From an uncultured Bacilli bacterium (lineage in GTDB: Bacteria > Bacillota_I > Bacilli_A > RF39 > UBA660), in contig CAKONX010000034.1 of the NCBI GenBank assembly GCA_934098345.1, positions 1 through 13,045 of the forward strand: a stretch of DNA of 13,045 nt, in the 5' to 3' direction. The number at the start of each line of letters is the position of its first letter. Position 1 is the first letter of the stretch. Below are positions 6,541 to 13,045 of this stretch, piece by piece. The notes beneath the pieces were generated by a model that had not been told where the DNA came from, did no database searches, and saw only the letters and a list, made by a program, of their open reading frames with translations. A program made the translations under genes and the position numbers.

Positions 6541-7405
6541 TGCTAAAGATGTTAATGAATTAAGATCTAAAACTGGTGCAGGTATGATGGACTGCAAAAA
6601 AGCTTTAACTGAATGTAATGGCGATATGGAAGCTGCTACAGATTGGTTAAGAGAAAAAGGAATTGCTAAAGCCGCTAAAAAGGCTGATAGAATTGCTGCT
6701 GAAGGACTTGCAAATATTTTTACAGATGGTAATAAAGCTGTTATCATGGAAGTTAACTGTGAAACAGATTTCGTTACTAAGAATGCTGAATTCGTAGAGA
6801 TGATCGAAAATATTGGTGCCTCTATTTTAGCAAGTGACGCAACAACTATGGATGAATTCAATAATCTTAAAGTAGGAGATCAAACAGTTTCTGAATATAT
6901 AGTTGCTAAAACTTCTAAAATTGGAGAAAAACTTTCATTTAGAAGAGCTGAAGTTGTTACTAAAACTGATGCTGAAAACTTTGGATCTTACTTACACATG
7001 GGTGGAAAAATTGCTGTATTAGTAGTAGTTGAAGGAGCAAACGAAGAAGTTGCTAAAGATGTAGCTATGCAAGCAGCAGCAATGAGACCTGAATATTTAA
7101 GAAAAGAAGATGTCCCTGCAGAAGTAATCGAAAGAGAAAAAGAAATCTTAAAAGAACAAGCAATTAATGAAGGAAAACCTGCTGATATTGCTGAAAAGAT
7201 GGTTATGGGACGTATTCAAAAATACTACAAAGAAAATTGTTTAATTCATCAATCATTTGTTAAAAATGGTGATATAGATGTTGAAACTTACGTTAAAAAT
7301 AATGGTGGAGTTGTTAAATCAATGATCCGTTATGAAGTAGGCGAAGGAATGGAAAAAAGAAACGAAAACTTTGCTGAAGAAGTTGCTAAACAAATTAATG
7401 GATAG
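6533..7405 (+). CDS. tsf: elongation factor Ts
   Basis: EF-Ts, 290 residues, the guanine-nucleotide exchange factor that releases GDP from EF-Tu in the cytoplasm. The N-terminal UBA-like domain has the family signature around ELRSKTGAGMMDCKKAL (9-25) and DWLREKGIAKAAKKADRIAAEG (starting at 37). The EF-Tu-contacting T-D-F-V segment is at 78-81 in CETDFVTKN. The rest, with the HMGGKIAVLV stretch and the end region YEVGEGMEKRNENFAEEV, fits the two-part core and dimerisation domains of full-length bacterial EF-Ts. The start follows a strong Shine-Dalgarno sequence and overlaps the preceding gene by eight bases. It is the last gene of the rpsB operon, and its TAG stop forms part of the terminator stem. 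Confidence 0.98.
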   Translation: MISAKDVNELRSKTGAGMMDCKKALTECNGDMEAATDWLREKGIAKAAKKADRIAAEGLANIFTDGNKAVIMEVNCETDFVTKNAEFVEMIENIGASILASDATTMDEFNNLKVGDQTVSEYIVAKTSKIGEKLSFRRAEVVTKTDAENFGSYLHMGGKIAVLVVVEGANEEVAKDVAMQAAAMRPEYLRKEDVPAEVIEREKEILKEQAINEGKPADIAEKMVMGRIQKYYKENCLIHQSFVKNGDIDVETYVKNNGGVVKSMIRYEVGEGMEKRNENFAEEVAKQING

Positions 7406-7429
7406 AAGCTTATGCTTCTATTTTTTTTT
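7402..7429 (+). terminator. intrinsic terminator of the rpsB-tsf operon
   Basis: Perfect 8-bp stem ATAGAAGC (7402-7409) with GCTTCTAT (7414-7421), loop TTAT, and a T run at 7421-7429. The tsf stop codon (7403-7405) lies in the 5' arm. Confidence 0.93.
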
Positions 7430-7434
7430 GCAAC

Positions 7435-7459
7435 GAAAAAAGAAGAATTAATCTTCTTT
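7435..7459 (-). terminator. intrinsic terminator of the assembly ATPase gene
   Basis: Read on the minus strand, 7459-7452 pairs with 7446-7439 (8 bp) around a 5-base loop, followed by a T run (plus-strand A at 7435-7441). The stop codon of the ATPase gene (7448-7450) is inside the loop. It faces the tsf terminator, with only a few bases between the two tracts. Confidence 0.8.
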
Positions 7460-9871
7460 AGTATTCAAATCATTTAATAATGAATCAATAGTTGTATCAT
7501 CAATTAAATCATCAAAATAGGTATCAGCTAATAAATCATTGTCATCTTTATTTTCGATAATATTTAAATCATCATCAATATCTAAATCACTTTCATTTAA
7601 ATAAACTTTATCATTTTGAGTATCAACTAAATCTTCAACATCTTCAAGTTTATCGAATTCATCATCATTAGGCTTTAATTGCTCATTTAAGGCATTTTTA
7701 TTATTAACTAGGTCATTTATATCAATAATATTTAAATCGTCTATATCAACGTCTTTATCAGTTAATGTAATTGCATCATCATCAACATCATCAGATTCCA
7801 TCATATATTCTGAATTATTATTAAGTTCTTCAATTAATTTACTAATAATTTTATTATTATTTTTATAGATTAATGAATCTCCTTCAATAAGTGATAGGTG
7901 AATTAAATACTTATCAATTTCATCTTGATCTTTAATATCATTTACATTTATTTGATTTAAAAGAATAGCTAATCTATCATTATAATCTTTTTTAGATAAG
8001 TTATATTTTTCATCTTCTAAATGTTCAAGTTCATCATAAGTACTTAATTTAATATCTTGTTTAGGTTCAAAATCTTCTAAAACATCTTTTTCTGGTTCAG
8101 ATATTACAGGTTCTTCTAATTTTTCATCGTTAACCTTAATTTCTTCTTTAGTATCATCTTTTATAGAAGGAAGTTCAATTTCTTCTTCCTTTAAAGTTTC
8201 TTCTTTTTCAGGAATAATTTCTTCATTAACTGGAATGCTAACTTCTTTATCTTTTGTTTCTTCTTTTTCTTGAATCTCTTTATTTAATAAATTTAAGCTT
8301 TTTAAAACATCTTCAGTAATATTTATATTAATCGGTTGATTACTATTTAAGACTGTGGGTCCATTAACCATTGTACTTGCATTTATTTGATCATCAAGCC
8401 CAAGTTGAGTATCACTTCCAAGATCATCATCTAAATCAATTAGTTTTAATATTTCTTCAAAAGAAGTTTTTCCTTCGATAACTTTTTCAAGTCCGTCTTG
8501 TAACATTGTTTCAGTTCCTTCTTCACTGTAAACAAGTTTTCTTAAAATAGGTTTATCTGCACCTTTTGTTATTGCATCTTTTATTACTTGATTTAATAGT
8601 AATACCTCATGAATAGCAATTCTTCCACGATATCCTCTTGAACATTCAGGACATCCAACTGGTTCATATATTTCTTCAATATCTCTTTTTAAAGCACGTT
8701 TAAATATTTCTTTTTCATAATCAGTAGTTTTTCTTAATCTTTTACATTTTTCACATAATCTTCTAGATAATTTTTGTGAAACGATTCCTGATAGGGAAGA
8801 ACCAAGTAAATATCTTTCAACTGACATATCTGTTAAACGTTCAATAGTATTAAGTGAGTTATTTGTATGTATTGTAGATAAAACTAAGTGTCCAGTAATA
8901 CTTGCTCTAACAGCGATTCTAGCAGTTTCATCATCACGAATTTCTCCGATCATTATAACATCTGGGTCTTGACGTAAGATACTTCTTAAAACTGTTGCAA
9001 AGTTAAGTCCAATTTCTGCTTGAGCTTGAACTTGGTTAATACCTGGAATATTCATTTCAATTGGATCCTCAACTGTTATAAGGTTGGTTCCTTCAACATT
9101 AAGTCTTTGTAACATTGAATATACCGTTGTTGATTTACCAGTTCCAGTAGCACCAGTTACTAATATAATACCATTAGGTAAGCTTAACATTTTTTTTACT
9201 TTTTCTAGATTTTTTTCATTAAAGTCAAGTGCTTCAATACCAGCAGCACTCATTGAGTAGTCCATGATACGTAAAACAATTTTTTCTCCTAAATTAGTAG
9301 GTAAACTAGAAACACGGATATCAATAGTTTTTCCATCAATTTCACTTCTTATGGCTCCATCTTGAGGAATTCTTGACTCAGTTATATTCATGCCTGAAAT
9401 TATTTTTATACGAGTAATCATATTCTTCTTTACATATAATGGGACAATAGAGTAGTCATTTAAAACTCCATCAACTCTTAAACGGATTTTAATACCACCA
9501 TCAAATGGATCAAAGTGAATATCACTGGCACCTTTAGCCATAGCATCAAGAATAATTGAGTTTACTATATCAGTAATAGGAACATTGTTATAATCAAACG
9601 TTACCATTCCATCAAGCATTTCTTTATTATCCATTTGGTGTTCTGAAGCAGATACAACTGGGGTTTCTGATGTTGTGCCTATATAATTACCTGATTCATC
9701 AATTAAAGAAGGATCAATAGGGTTACCAAACTCATCAACATATTCAGTTACACCTTTATAATTACCAAATTCATCTATAAGTGAAGGATCAATAGGATTA
9801 CCAAATTCGTCAACATATTTTGTTACTGAATTATCATCTACTATTTCGCCTTTAATATCATTATTGTTCAT
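7448..9871 (-). CDS. PilB/GspE-type secretion-assembly ATPase with N-terminal repeats and long acidic tail
   Basis: An 807-residue protein of the type II secretion/type IV pilus assembly ATPase family, a cytoplasmic hexamer that powers pilin or pseudopilin polymerisation. Numbered from the ATG at 9871, the core spans about 90-480. It shows SDIHFDP (116-122), Walker A GATGTGKST (240-248), Asp box EDPIE (268-272), Walker B/catalytic Glu region DPDVIMIGEIRD (302-313), His box HLVLSTIHTN (328-337), and a zinc tetracysteine (C373, C376, C407, C410) typical of PilB/GspE rather than PilT. Before the core there are two 25-residue repeats (16-40, 41-65) and no room for the usual docking domain. After it comes a tail of about 320 residues, very rich in Asp, Glu, Asn and Ile/Leu. 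An upstream TTG at 9880 is in frame, but AGGG at 9884-9881 fits the ATG. No pilin or platform-protein gene is nearby. Confidence 0.9.
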   Translation of the reverse strand: MNNNDIKGEIVDDNSVTKYVDEFGNPIDPSLIDEFGNYKGVTEYVDEFGNPIDPSLIDESGNYIGTTSETPVVSASEHQMDNKEMLDGMVTFDYNNVPITDIVNSIILDAMAKGASDIHFDPFDGGIKIRLRVDGVLNDYSIVPLYVKKNMITRIKIISGMNITESRIPQDGAIRSEIDGKTIDIRVSSLPTNLGEKIVLRIMDYSMSAAGIEALDFNEKNLEKVKKMLSLPNGIILVTGATGTGKSTTVYSMLQRLNVEGTNLITVEDPIEMNIPGINQVQAQAEIGLNFATVLRSILRQDPDVIMIGEIRDDETARIAVRASITGHLVLSTIHTNNSLNTIERLTDMSVERYLLGSSLSGIVSQKLSRRLCEKCKRLRKTTDYEKEIFKRALKRDIEEIYEPVGCPECSRGYRGRIAIHEVLLLNQVIKDAITKGADKPILRKLVYSEEGTETMLQDGLEKVIEGKTSFEEILKLIDLDDDLGSDTQLGLDDQINASTMVNGPTVLNSNQPININITEDVLKSLNLLNKEIQEKEETKDKEVSIPVNEEIIPEKEETLKEEEIELPSIKDDTKEEIKVNDEKLEEPVISEPEKDVLEDFEPKQDIKLSTYDELEHLEDEKYNLSKKDYNDRLAILLNQINVNDIKDQDEIDKYLIHLSLIEGDSLIYKNNNKIISKLIEELNNNSEYMMESDDVDDDAITLTDKDVDIDDLNIIDINDLVNNKNALNEQLKPNDDEFDKLEDVEDLVDTQNDKVYLNESDLDIDDDLNIIENKDDNDLLADTYFDDLIDDTTIDSLLNDLNTKED
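9677..9826 (-). repeat. two tandem 75-base coding repeats at the start of the assembly ATPase
   Basis: Two adjacent copies (9826-9752 and 9751-9677, minus strand) each encode 25 residues with the core YVDEFGNPIDPSLIDE followed by F/S-G-N-Y-x-G. Only four residues differ by eye (K/E, F/S, K/I, and none in the core). The DNA copies have diverged at several third positions, so the duplication is not brand new and the peptide appears to be kept. Confidence 0.85.
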
Positions 9872-9880
9872 ACATATCAA

Positions 9881-9884
9881 CCCT
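9881..9884 (-). promoter_or_regulatory. ribosome binding site of the assembly ATPase gene
   Basis: AGGG on the minus strand (9884-9881) ends nine bases before the ATG at 9871-9869. An in-frame TTG at 9880-9878 would touch this site and is therefore a less likely start. An out-of-frame ATG at 9875 meets a stop after four codons. Confidence 0.65.
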
Positions 9885-9905
9885 ATCTTATTTTATTCCA
9901 TAATA

Positions 9906-9935
9906 ATTATACAATAGGCAAACATTTATAGTCAA
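9906..9935 (-). promoter_or_regulatory. promoter of the assembly ATPase gene
   Basis: On the minus strand, TTGACT (9935-9930), an 18-base spacer, and a perfect TATAAT (9911-9906). Transcription should start near 9899 and give a leader of about 28 bases. The -35 box directly follows the T run of the penicillin-binding protein terminator. Confidence 0.75.
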
Positions 9936-9959
9936 GAAAAAAACCGATAAAAATCGGTT
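9936..9959 (-). terminator. intrinsic terminator of the penicillin-binding protein gene
   Basis: On the minus strand, AACCGAT (9959-9953) pairs with ATCGGTT (9948-9942) around a 4-base loop. A T run follows, at plus-strand A positions 9937-9943. The TAA stop (9960-9958) runs into the 5' arm. Confidence 0.85.
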
Positions 9960-12939
9960 AATTACAAGTTGATTTTATATTAATTGTTTTATTTCCTTCA
10001 AGACCATTATATTTTGCTTTGAATGTAATAGAGTAGTTAACTCCATTTACTAGTGAAGAACAATCTATATCAGTACCAGTTTCATTTTTACAAGTATAAC
10101 TTATTACGGATTTTTCAGTAACATCTTCATTATTATTAAGCACTTTTACCTTATTTTTAGGACTAGTTCCAAGAGAGTTAAATTCTTGAAGAGTAGTACA
10201 ATTTGAACCTTTATAAGTAATATTTAAAGGATTTGTTGTAGCAGCAGATGCAACATTAATTGTAACTCCACTAGATTGGTTATTAGTAAATTTTTGATAT
10301 GAAGATTTAACTACGAATGATACATTAGCATTTGCATTAATATTAGTTGAGAATGTATTTGAAGTAGTAAATCCTAAATCAGTAGTTACGCCATTTGCAA
10401 CCATATATACATGATATCCAAATGAACCAAACGTATTATTATTATAATTTATTCTTTCTTGTAAGTATTTATCTGCCCATGTTTTATAAACAGATGAATT
10501 ATTAAAGTATTCTCTTAAATAATTTTCATTAATAGCATCTGGAACAGGAGCACTATCCCAAGTTAATGTAACAACACCATTATTATTAGTAAATTTTAAA
10601 TTTGATGGATTTGATAATTTTGCAAATCTAACAGATGTTGTTGTAGGCACAGTACCTTTTTTAAATAGTTCAACGCTTCTAAGTTCACTTGGTGTATCTT
10701 CACTTGCAAGTTCAATAGGATCAGTTCCAAGTTCAATTTCAGCTTCAACTATACCATTAGGTCGGTTAAATCTTGAATTCTTTTTCATTATTTTTGAAAC
10801 TAATACTTTTGTAATTTCTCTTCTTGCAGCTCCACCCTCAGAAGAAGTAAGGTAATGGTCTTTTGTTCTTTCTGGGTAACCATACCAAGTTGCAATAGCG
10901 TAATCAGGGGAGTAAGCAATTTCCCAAGAATCCCCAATTATATTTTTATTACCTAATTCTTTTTTTACAGCTGAGTCAACTGTTGAAGTACCAGTTTTAG
11001 CAGCAATATCAGTTCCACTTACTGAACCAGCTCCAATAACACCACTAGTAACAGCATATTTTAAAATTGTATTAATCATATAAGCAGATTCTTCACTCAT
11101 GGCAGTTACTTTTTTAGGAGTAACTTTAACAACATCACCAGTTTCAGTATATTCAATTTTTGTAACTGAGAATGGTTCAATATAAGTTCCACCTCTAGCA
11201 AATGTAGCATAAGCTGCAGCTGCTTCTAATGGAGTAACTCCATCGAATCCACCGATTGAACAAGTTTCAAGAATAGTTCCACTTGAAGTTTCTGGTTTCC
11301 AACCTAAATTAGTTGCAAACTCTAATTTTTGTTCATTTGTTGTTTGTTGGAAAGCAAATAGAGCAGGTATATTTCTTGATTGAGCAAGTGCTGTTTTGGC
11401 AGTCATTATACCTTTATGGTGATTATCAAAGTTTTTAATTTGACCTCCACCTGAATAAGTATAATCATCATCTATAATAGTTTGACCTGTAGACCAATTT
11501 AAATATTCAATAGCAGGTCCATAATCAAGTACCGGTTTAGCAGTAGATCCTGGATGGTGTCTAGCAGTAGTGGCATAGTTTAAACTTCTTTCAGTTTTTT
11601 TGTTTCTACCAGCTCCAACAGCAACTATAGATCCATCTTCTACAGATACAACAGCAATACCAGCTTGAGCAACATCATTTTTCCATTTATATTTAGTATT
11701 TCCATCATATAAATTGTTTATAACGTCTTGTCTTTCTGGATCTAAAGTAGTCCAAATCTTCATTGAAGTAGTGTAAGGATCATCTCCATCTGGATTTGCT
11801 TTAGTTTTTGTTCTAGCAATTACTTCTTCAACAACGGTATCAATAAATCCAACATATTTATTTAAAGAATTACTTTTTCCAATTAACATACTTTCAATTG
11901 GAACAGATTTAACAGCATCTCTTTCTTCTTCAGTTATATAACCATGTCTACACATTAAGTTTAAAACTGTATTACGTCTTGCTTCAGCATTTTTTGGATT
12001 AATATAAGGATTATATGCACTAGGAGCTTGGAACAACCCAGCTATCATAGCAGCTTCACCTAAGTTAAGTTCAGAAGCACTTTTACCAAAATATGTTTTA
12101 CTAGCTTGTTCAACACCATAAGTTCCAGAGCCTAAGTTTGGAATATTTACATAAAATTCTATTATTTGTTCTTTAGTGTATTGTTTTTCAAATACGAACA
12201 CAGATAAGTATATATCAGTAAATTTTCTTACAATACCTGCAAGTCCATGACTCTTAGTATTAGTTGCTGCATTTTTGGAAACTTGCATTGTTAGGGTAGA
12301 ACCACCACCAGCATCACTTCTACCAAGAAGTTGACCAAATACCGCTTTAGTAAATCTCGCAATATCTATACCATTATGTTGGAAAAACCTTGAATCTTCT
12401 GTTGCAACAATGGCATCAACTAAAACTTGAGGAAGCTCTTCATAACTGACTTTTTCACGGTTCTCAAGTCCAAGCCTTTTAAACTCATTTCCATTTTTAT
12501 CATATAAAACAGTTGCATTACTTTTATATAATCTTTTTTCAGATATTTCAGGAGCAGTAGCTATGATGTAAACACAAAATATAATACCTAATGAAAACAT
12601 CAATACTAAACAAAGCATTATAATTATTAAAACTTTATCTTTTAAAGTTCCATATTTTAATTTCTTTTTAAATTTTTTCATATCGTCACTAATCACCATT
12701 TTCCTATTCTTAAAGAATACATTTACTTTTTCTAATCCTTTATATTCTTTATAACTTAATAATTTCAATTCTTCGGTGTCTTTTAAAACTTTCTTTTTTC
12801 TTTTCTTAGAATTGTTTTTATTATGTTTATATTTTATCATTTTTTTCCTTACATAAGCAATATGTTTTCTAATATTCTTCATGAATGTATTTTTCTTTTT
12901 ACGTTTCTTTTTCACTTGCTTTACAGTCTTCTTTTTCAT
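9958..12939 (-). CDS. class A penicillin-binding protein (transglycosylase/transpeptidase) with basic N-tail and FN3-like C-terminus
   Basis: A bifunctional peptidoglycan synthase of 993 residues, numbered from the ATG at 12939. It polymerises lipid II glycan strands and cross-links stem peptides outside the membrane. A cytoplasmic N-tail of about 100 residues is extremely basic: 26 of the first 51 residues are Lys or Arg. One membrane helix follows at about 102-128. The GT51 domain has catalytic E181 in ATEDSRFFQH, GGSTLTMQ (212-219) and GLFQAPSAYNP (301-311). The transpeptidase has S465-x-x-K468, S521-R-N523 and K648-T-G650, so both activities look intact. After it comes an FN3-like segment (about 777-880) and a final stretch (904-993) with four cysteines (914, 950, 960, 992). 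AAGGAG at 12952-12947 fixes the start. A longer in-frame ATG at 12987 lies inside the upstream gene. It is four bases after the presumed recU, the order found for ponA/pbp1 in Firmicutes. Confidence 0.95.
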   Translation of the reverse strand: MKKKTVKQVKKKRKKKNTFMKNIRKHIAYVRKKMIKYKHNKNNSKKRKKKVLKDTEELKLLSYKEYKGLEKVNVFFKNRKMVISDDMKKFKKKLKYGTLKDKVLIIIMLCLVLMFSLGIIFCVYIIATAPEISEKRLYKSNATVLYDKNGNEFKRLGLENREKVSYEELPQVLVDAIVATEDSRFFQHNGIDIARFTKAVFGQLLGRSDAGGGSTLTMQVSKNAATNTKSHGLAGIVRKFTDIYLSVFVFEKQYTKEQIIEFYVNIPNLGSGTYGVEQASKTYFGKSASELNLGEAAMIAGLFQAPSAYNPYINPKNAEARRNTVLNLMCRHGYITEEERDAVKSVPIESMLIGKSNSLNKYVGFIDTVVEEVIARTKTKANPDGDDPYTTSMKIWTTLDPERQDVINNLYDGNTKYKWKNDVAQAGIAVVSVEDGSIVAVGAGRNKKTERSLNYATTARHHPGSTAKPVLDYGPAIEYLNWSTGQTIIDDDYTYSGGGQIKNFDNHHKGIMTAKTALAQSRNIPALFAFQQTTNEQKLEFATNLGWKPETSSGTILETCSIGGFDGVTPLEAAAAYATFARGGTYIEPFSVTKIEYTETGDVVKVTPKKVTAMSEESAYMINTILKYAVTSGVIGAGSVSGTDIAAKTGTSTVDSAVKKELGNKNIIGDSWEIAYSPDYAIATWYGYPERTKDHYLTSSEGGAARREITKVLVSKIMKKNSRFNRPNGIVEAEIELGTDPIELASEDTPSELRSVELFKKGTVPTTTSVRFAKLSNPSNLKFTNNNGVVTLTWDSAPVPDAINENYLREYFNNSSVYKTWADKYLQERINYNNNTFGSFGYHVYMVANGVTTDLGFTTSNTFSTNINANANVSFVVKSSYQKFTNNQSSGVTINVASAATTNPLNITYKGSNCTTLQEFNSLGTSPKNKVKVLNNNEDVTEKSVISYTCKNETGTDIDCSSLVNGVNYSITFKAKYNGLEGNKTINIKSTCN

Positions 12940-12943
12940 AATT

Positions 12944-13045
12944 TTACTCCTTAAAATATATGTTATCCAACACTTCAATATAATCAATTCTAGGTCTTAT
13001 TTTTTTATTTATAATGTATCCTTTTTCTTCAATATAACTTCTGTC
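12944..13045 (-). CDS. recU: C-terminal end of a probable RecU Holliday-junction resolvase (partial)
   Basis: An open frame enters at the right edge on the minus strand and encodes 33 residues before TAA at 12946-12944. The visible end contains KKIRPRIDYIEVLDNIYF, which resembles the P-R-[IL]-D-Y-[IL]-x-x-[ILV]-D segment I associate with the C-terminus of RecU, the resolvase of recombination and chromosome segregation in Firmicutes. The neighbour supports this, because recU directly upstream of a class A penicillin-binding protein gene is a well-known arrangement. The stop is four bases before the next start, and the last codons carry that gene's ribosome binding site. Only the tail is visible and no catalytic residue can be checked, so the name rests on a short match and context. 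Confidence 0.65.
   Translation of the reverse strand, partial: DRSYIEEKGYIINKKIRPRIDYIEVLDNIYFKE
12947..12952 (-). promoter_or_regulatory. ribosome binding site of the penicillin-binding protein gene
   Basis: AAGGAG on the minus strand (12952-12947) ends seven bases before the ATG at 12939. It lies in the last codons of the upstream gene, which suggests a tight operon and selects this start over the in-frame ATG at 12987. Confidence 0.85.

Noticed and set aside
6496..6861. Minus-strand open frame of 121 codons opposite tsf
   Set aside because: It is opposite conserved EF-Ts codons. The apparent hydrophobic protein follows from complementing Ala/Lys/Glu codons.
23..12946. UGA possibly reassigned to Trp, as in Mycoplasma
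   Set aside because: No gene here ends in TGA, but none needs it in frame, and the Trp codons read are TGG. Avoidance of TGA as a stop is expected at this base composition.
12940..12987. Longer in-frame start of the penicillin-binding protein at 12987
   Set aside because: It would overlap the upstream recU-like frame by 44 bases and has no ribosome binding site as good as AAGGAG before 12939.

Overview
The window is strongly AT-rich and gene-dense. It carries the hallmarks of a walled low-GC Gram-positive bacterium: a class A penicillin-binding protein directly downstream of what looks like the end of recU (a pairing common in Firmicutes), rpsB and tsf in one operon, and strong Shine-Dalgarno sequences. 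Very high A+T, many Asn/Lys/Ile residues and mostly TAA stops suggest an uncultured Bacilli lineage of the RF39/Erysipelotrichales/Acholeplasma-like type. That assignment is inferred from style, not from a marker gene. All ten readable genes end in TAA or TAG, and Trp is TGG in the genes read, so the standard bacterial code fits.

Left part, plus strand. A seven-helix membrane hybrid histidine kinase with two tandem receiver domains (23-2281) ends at an intrinsic terminator. The next promoter overlaps that terminator and opens a probable three-gene unit: a GNAT-type acetyltransferase with an unrecognised N-terminal half (2360-3220), an M29-family metallo-aminopeptidase (3251-4438), and a small single-pass exported protein (4452-4946). 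This unit ends at a perfect 10-bp hairpin terminator, whose 3' half is overlapped by the rpsB promoter.

Middle, plus strand. A translation operon of rpsB (5120-6016), an unrecognised 173-residue protein (6019-6540) and tsf (6533-7405). S2 carries an acidic linker and a C-terminal Rho-N/SAP-like module. The roughly 104-nt rpsB leader can fold into a hairpin whose loop pairs downstream, a candidate pseudoknot and possible ribosomal-protein autoregulatory element.

Right part, minus strand. recU (partial, at the right edge) -> class A PBP (9958-12939) -> terminator -> a PilB/GspE-type assembly ATPase (7448-9871) from its own near-consensus promoter. The ATPase has two 25-residue N-terminal repeats, no room for a normal N-terminal docking domain, and an unusual acidic tail of about 320 residues. 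It converges on tsf, with a terminator for each strand between them.

The regulatory architecture is compact. At three junctions the next gene's promoter overlaps or abuts the preceding terminator, and three stop codons lie inside terminator hairpins. No mobile element, CRISPR array, tRNA or rRNA was seen, and no stretch above 300 bases lacks a gene. The best candidates for something undescribed are the gene between rpsB and tsf, the S2 fusion with the rpsB leader fold, and the tailed assembly ATPase.
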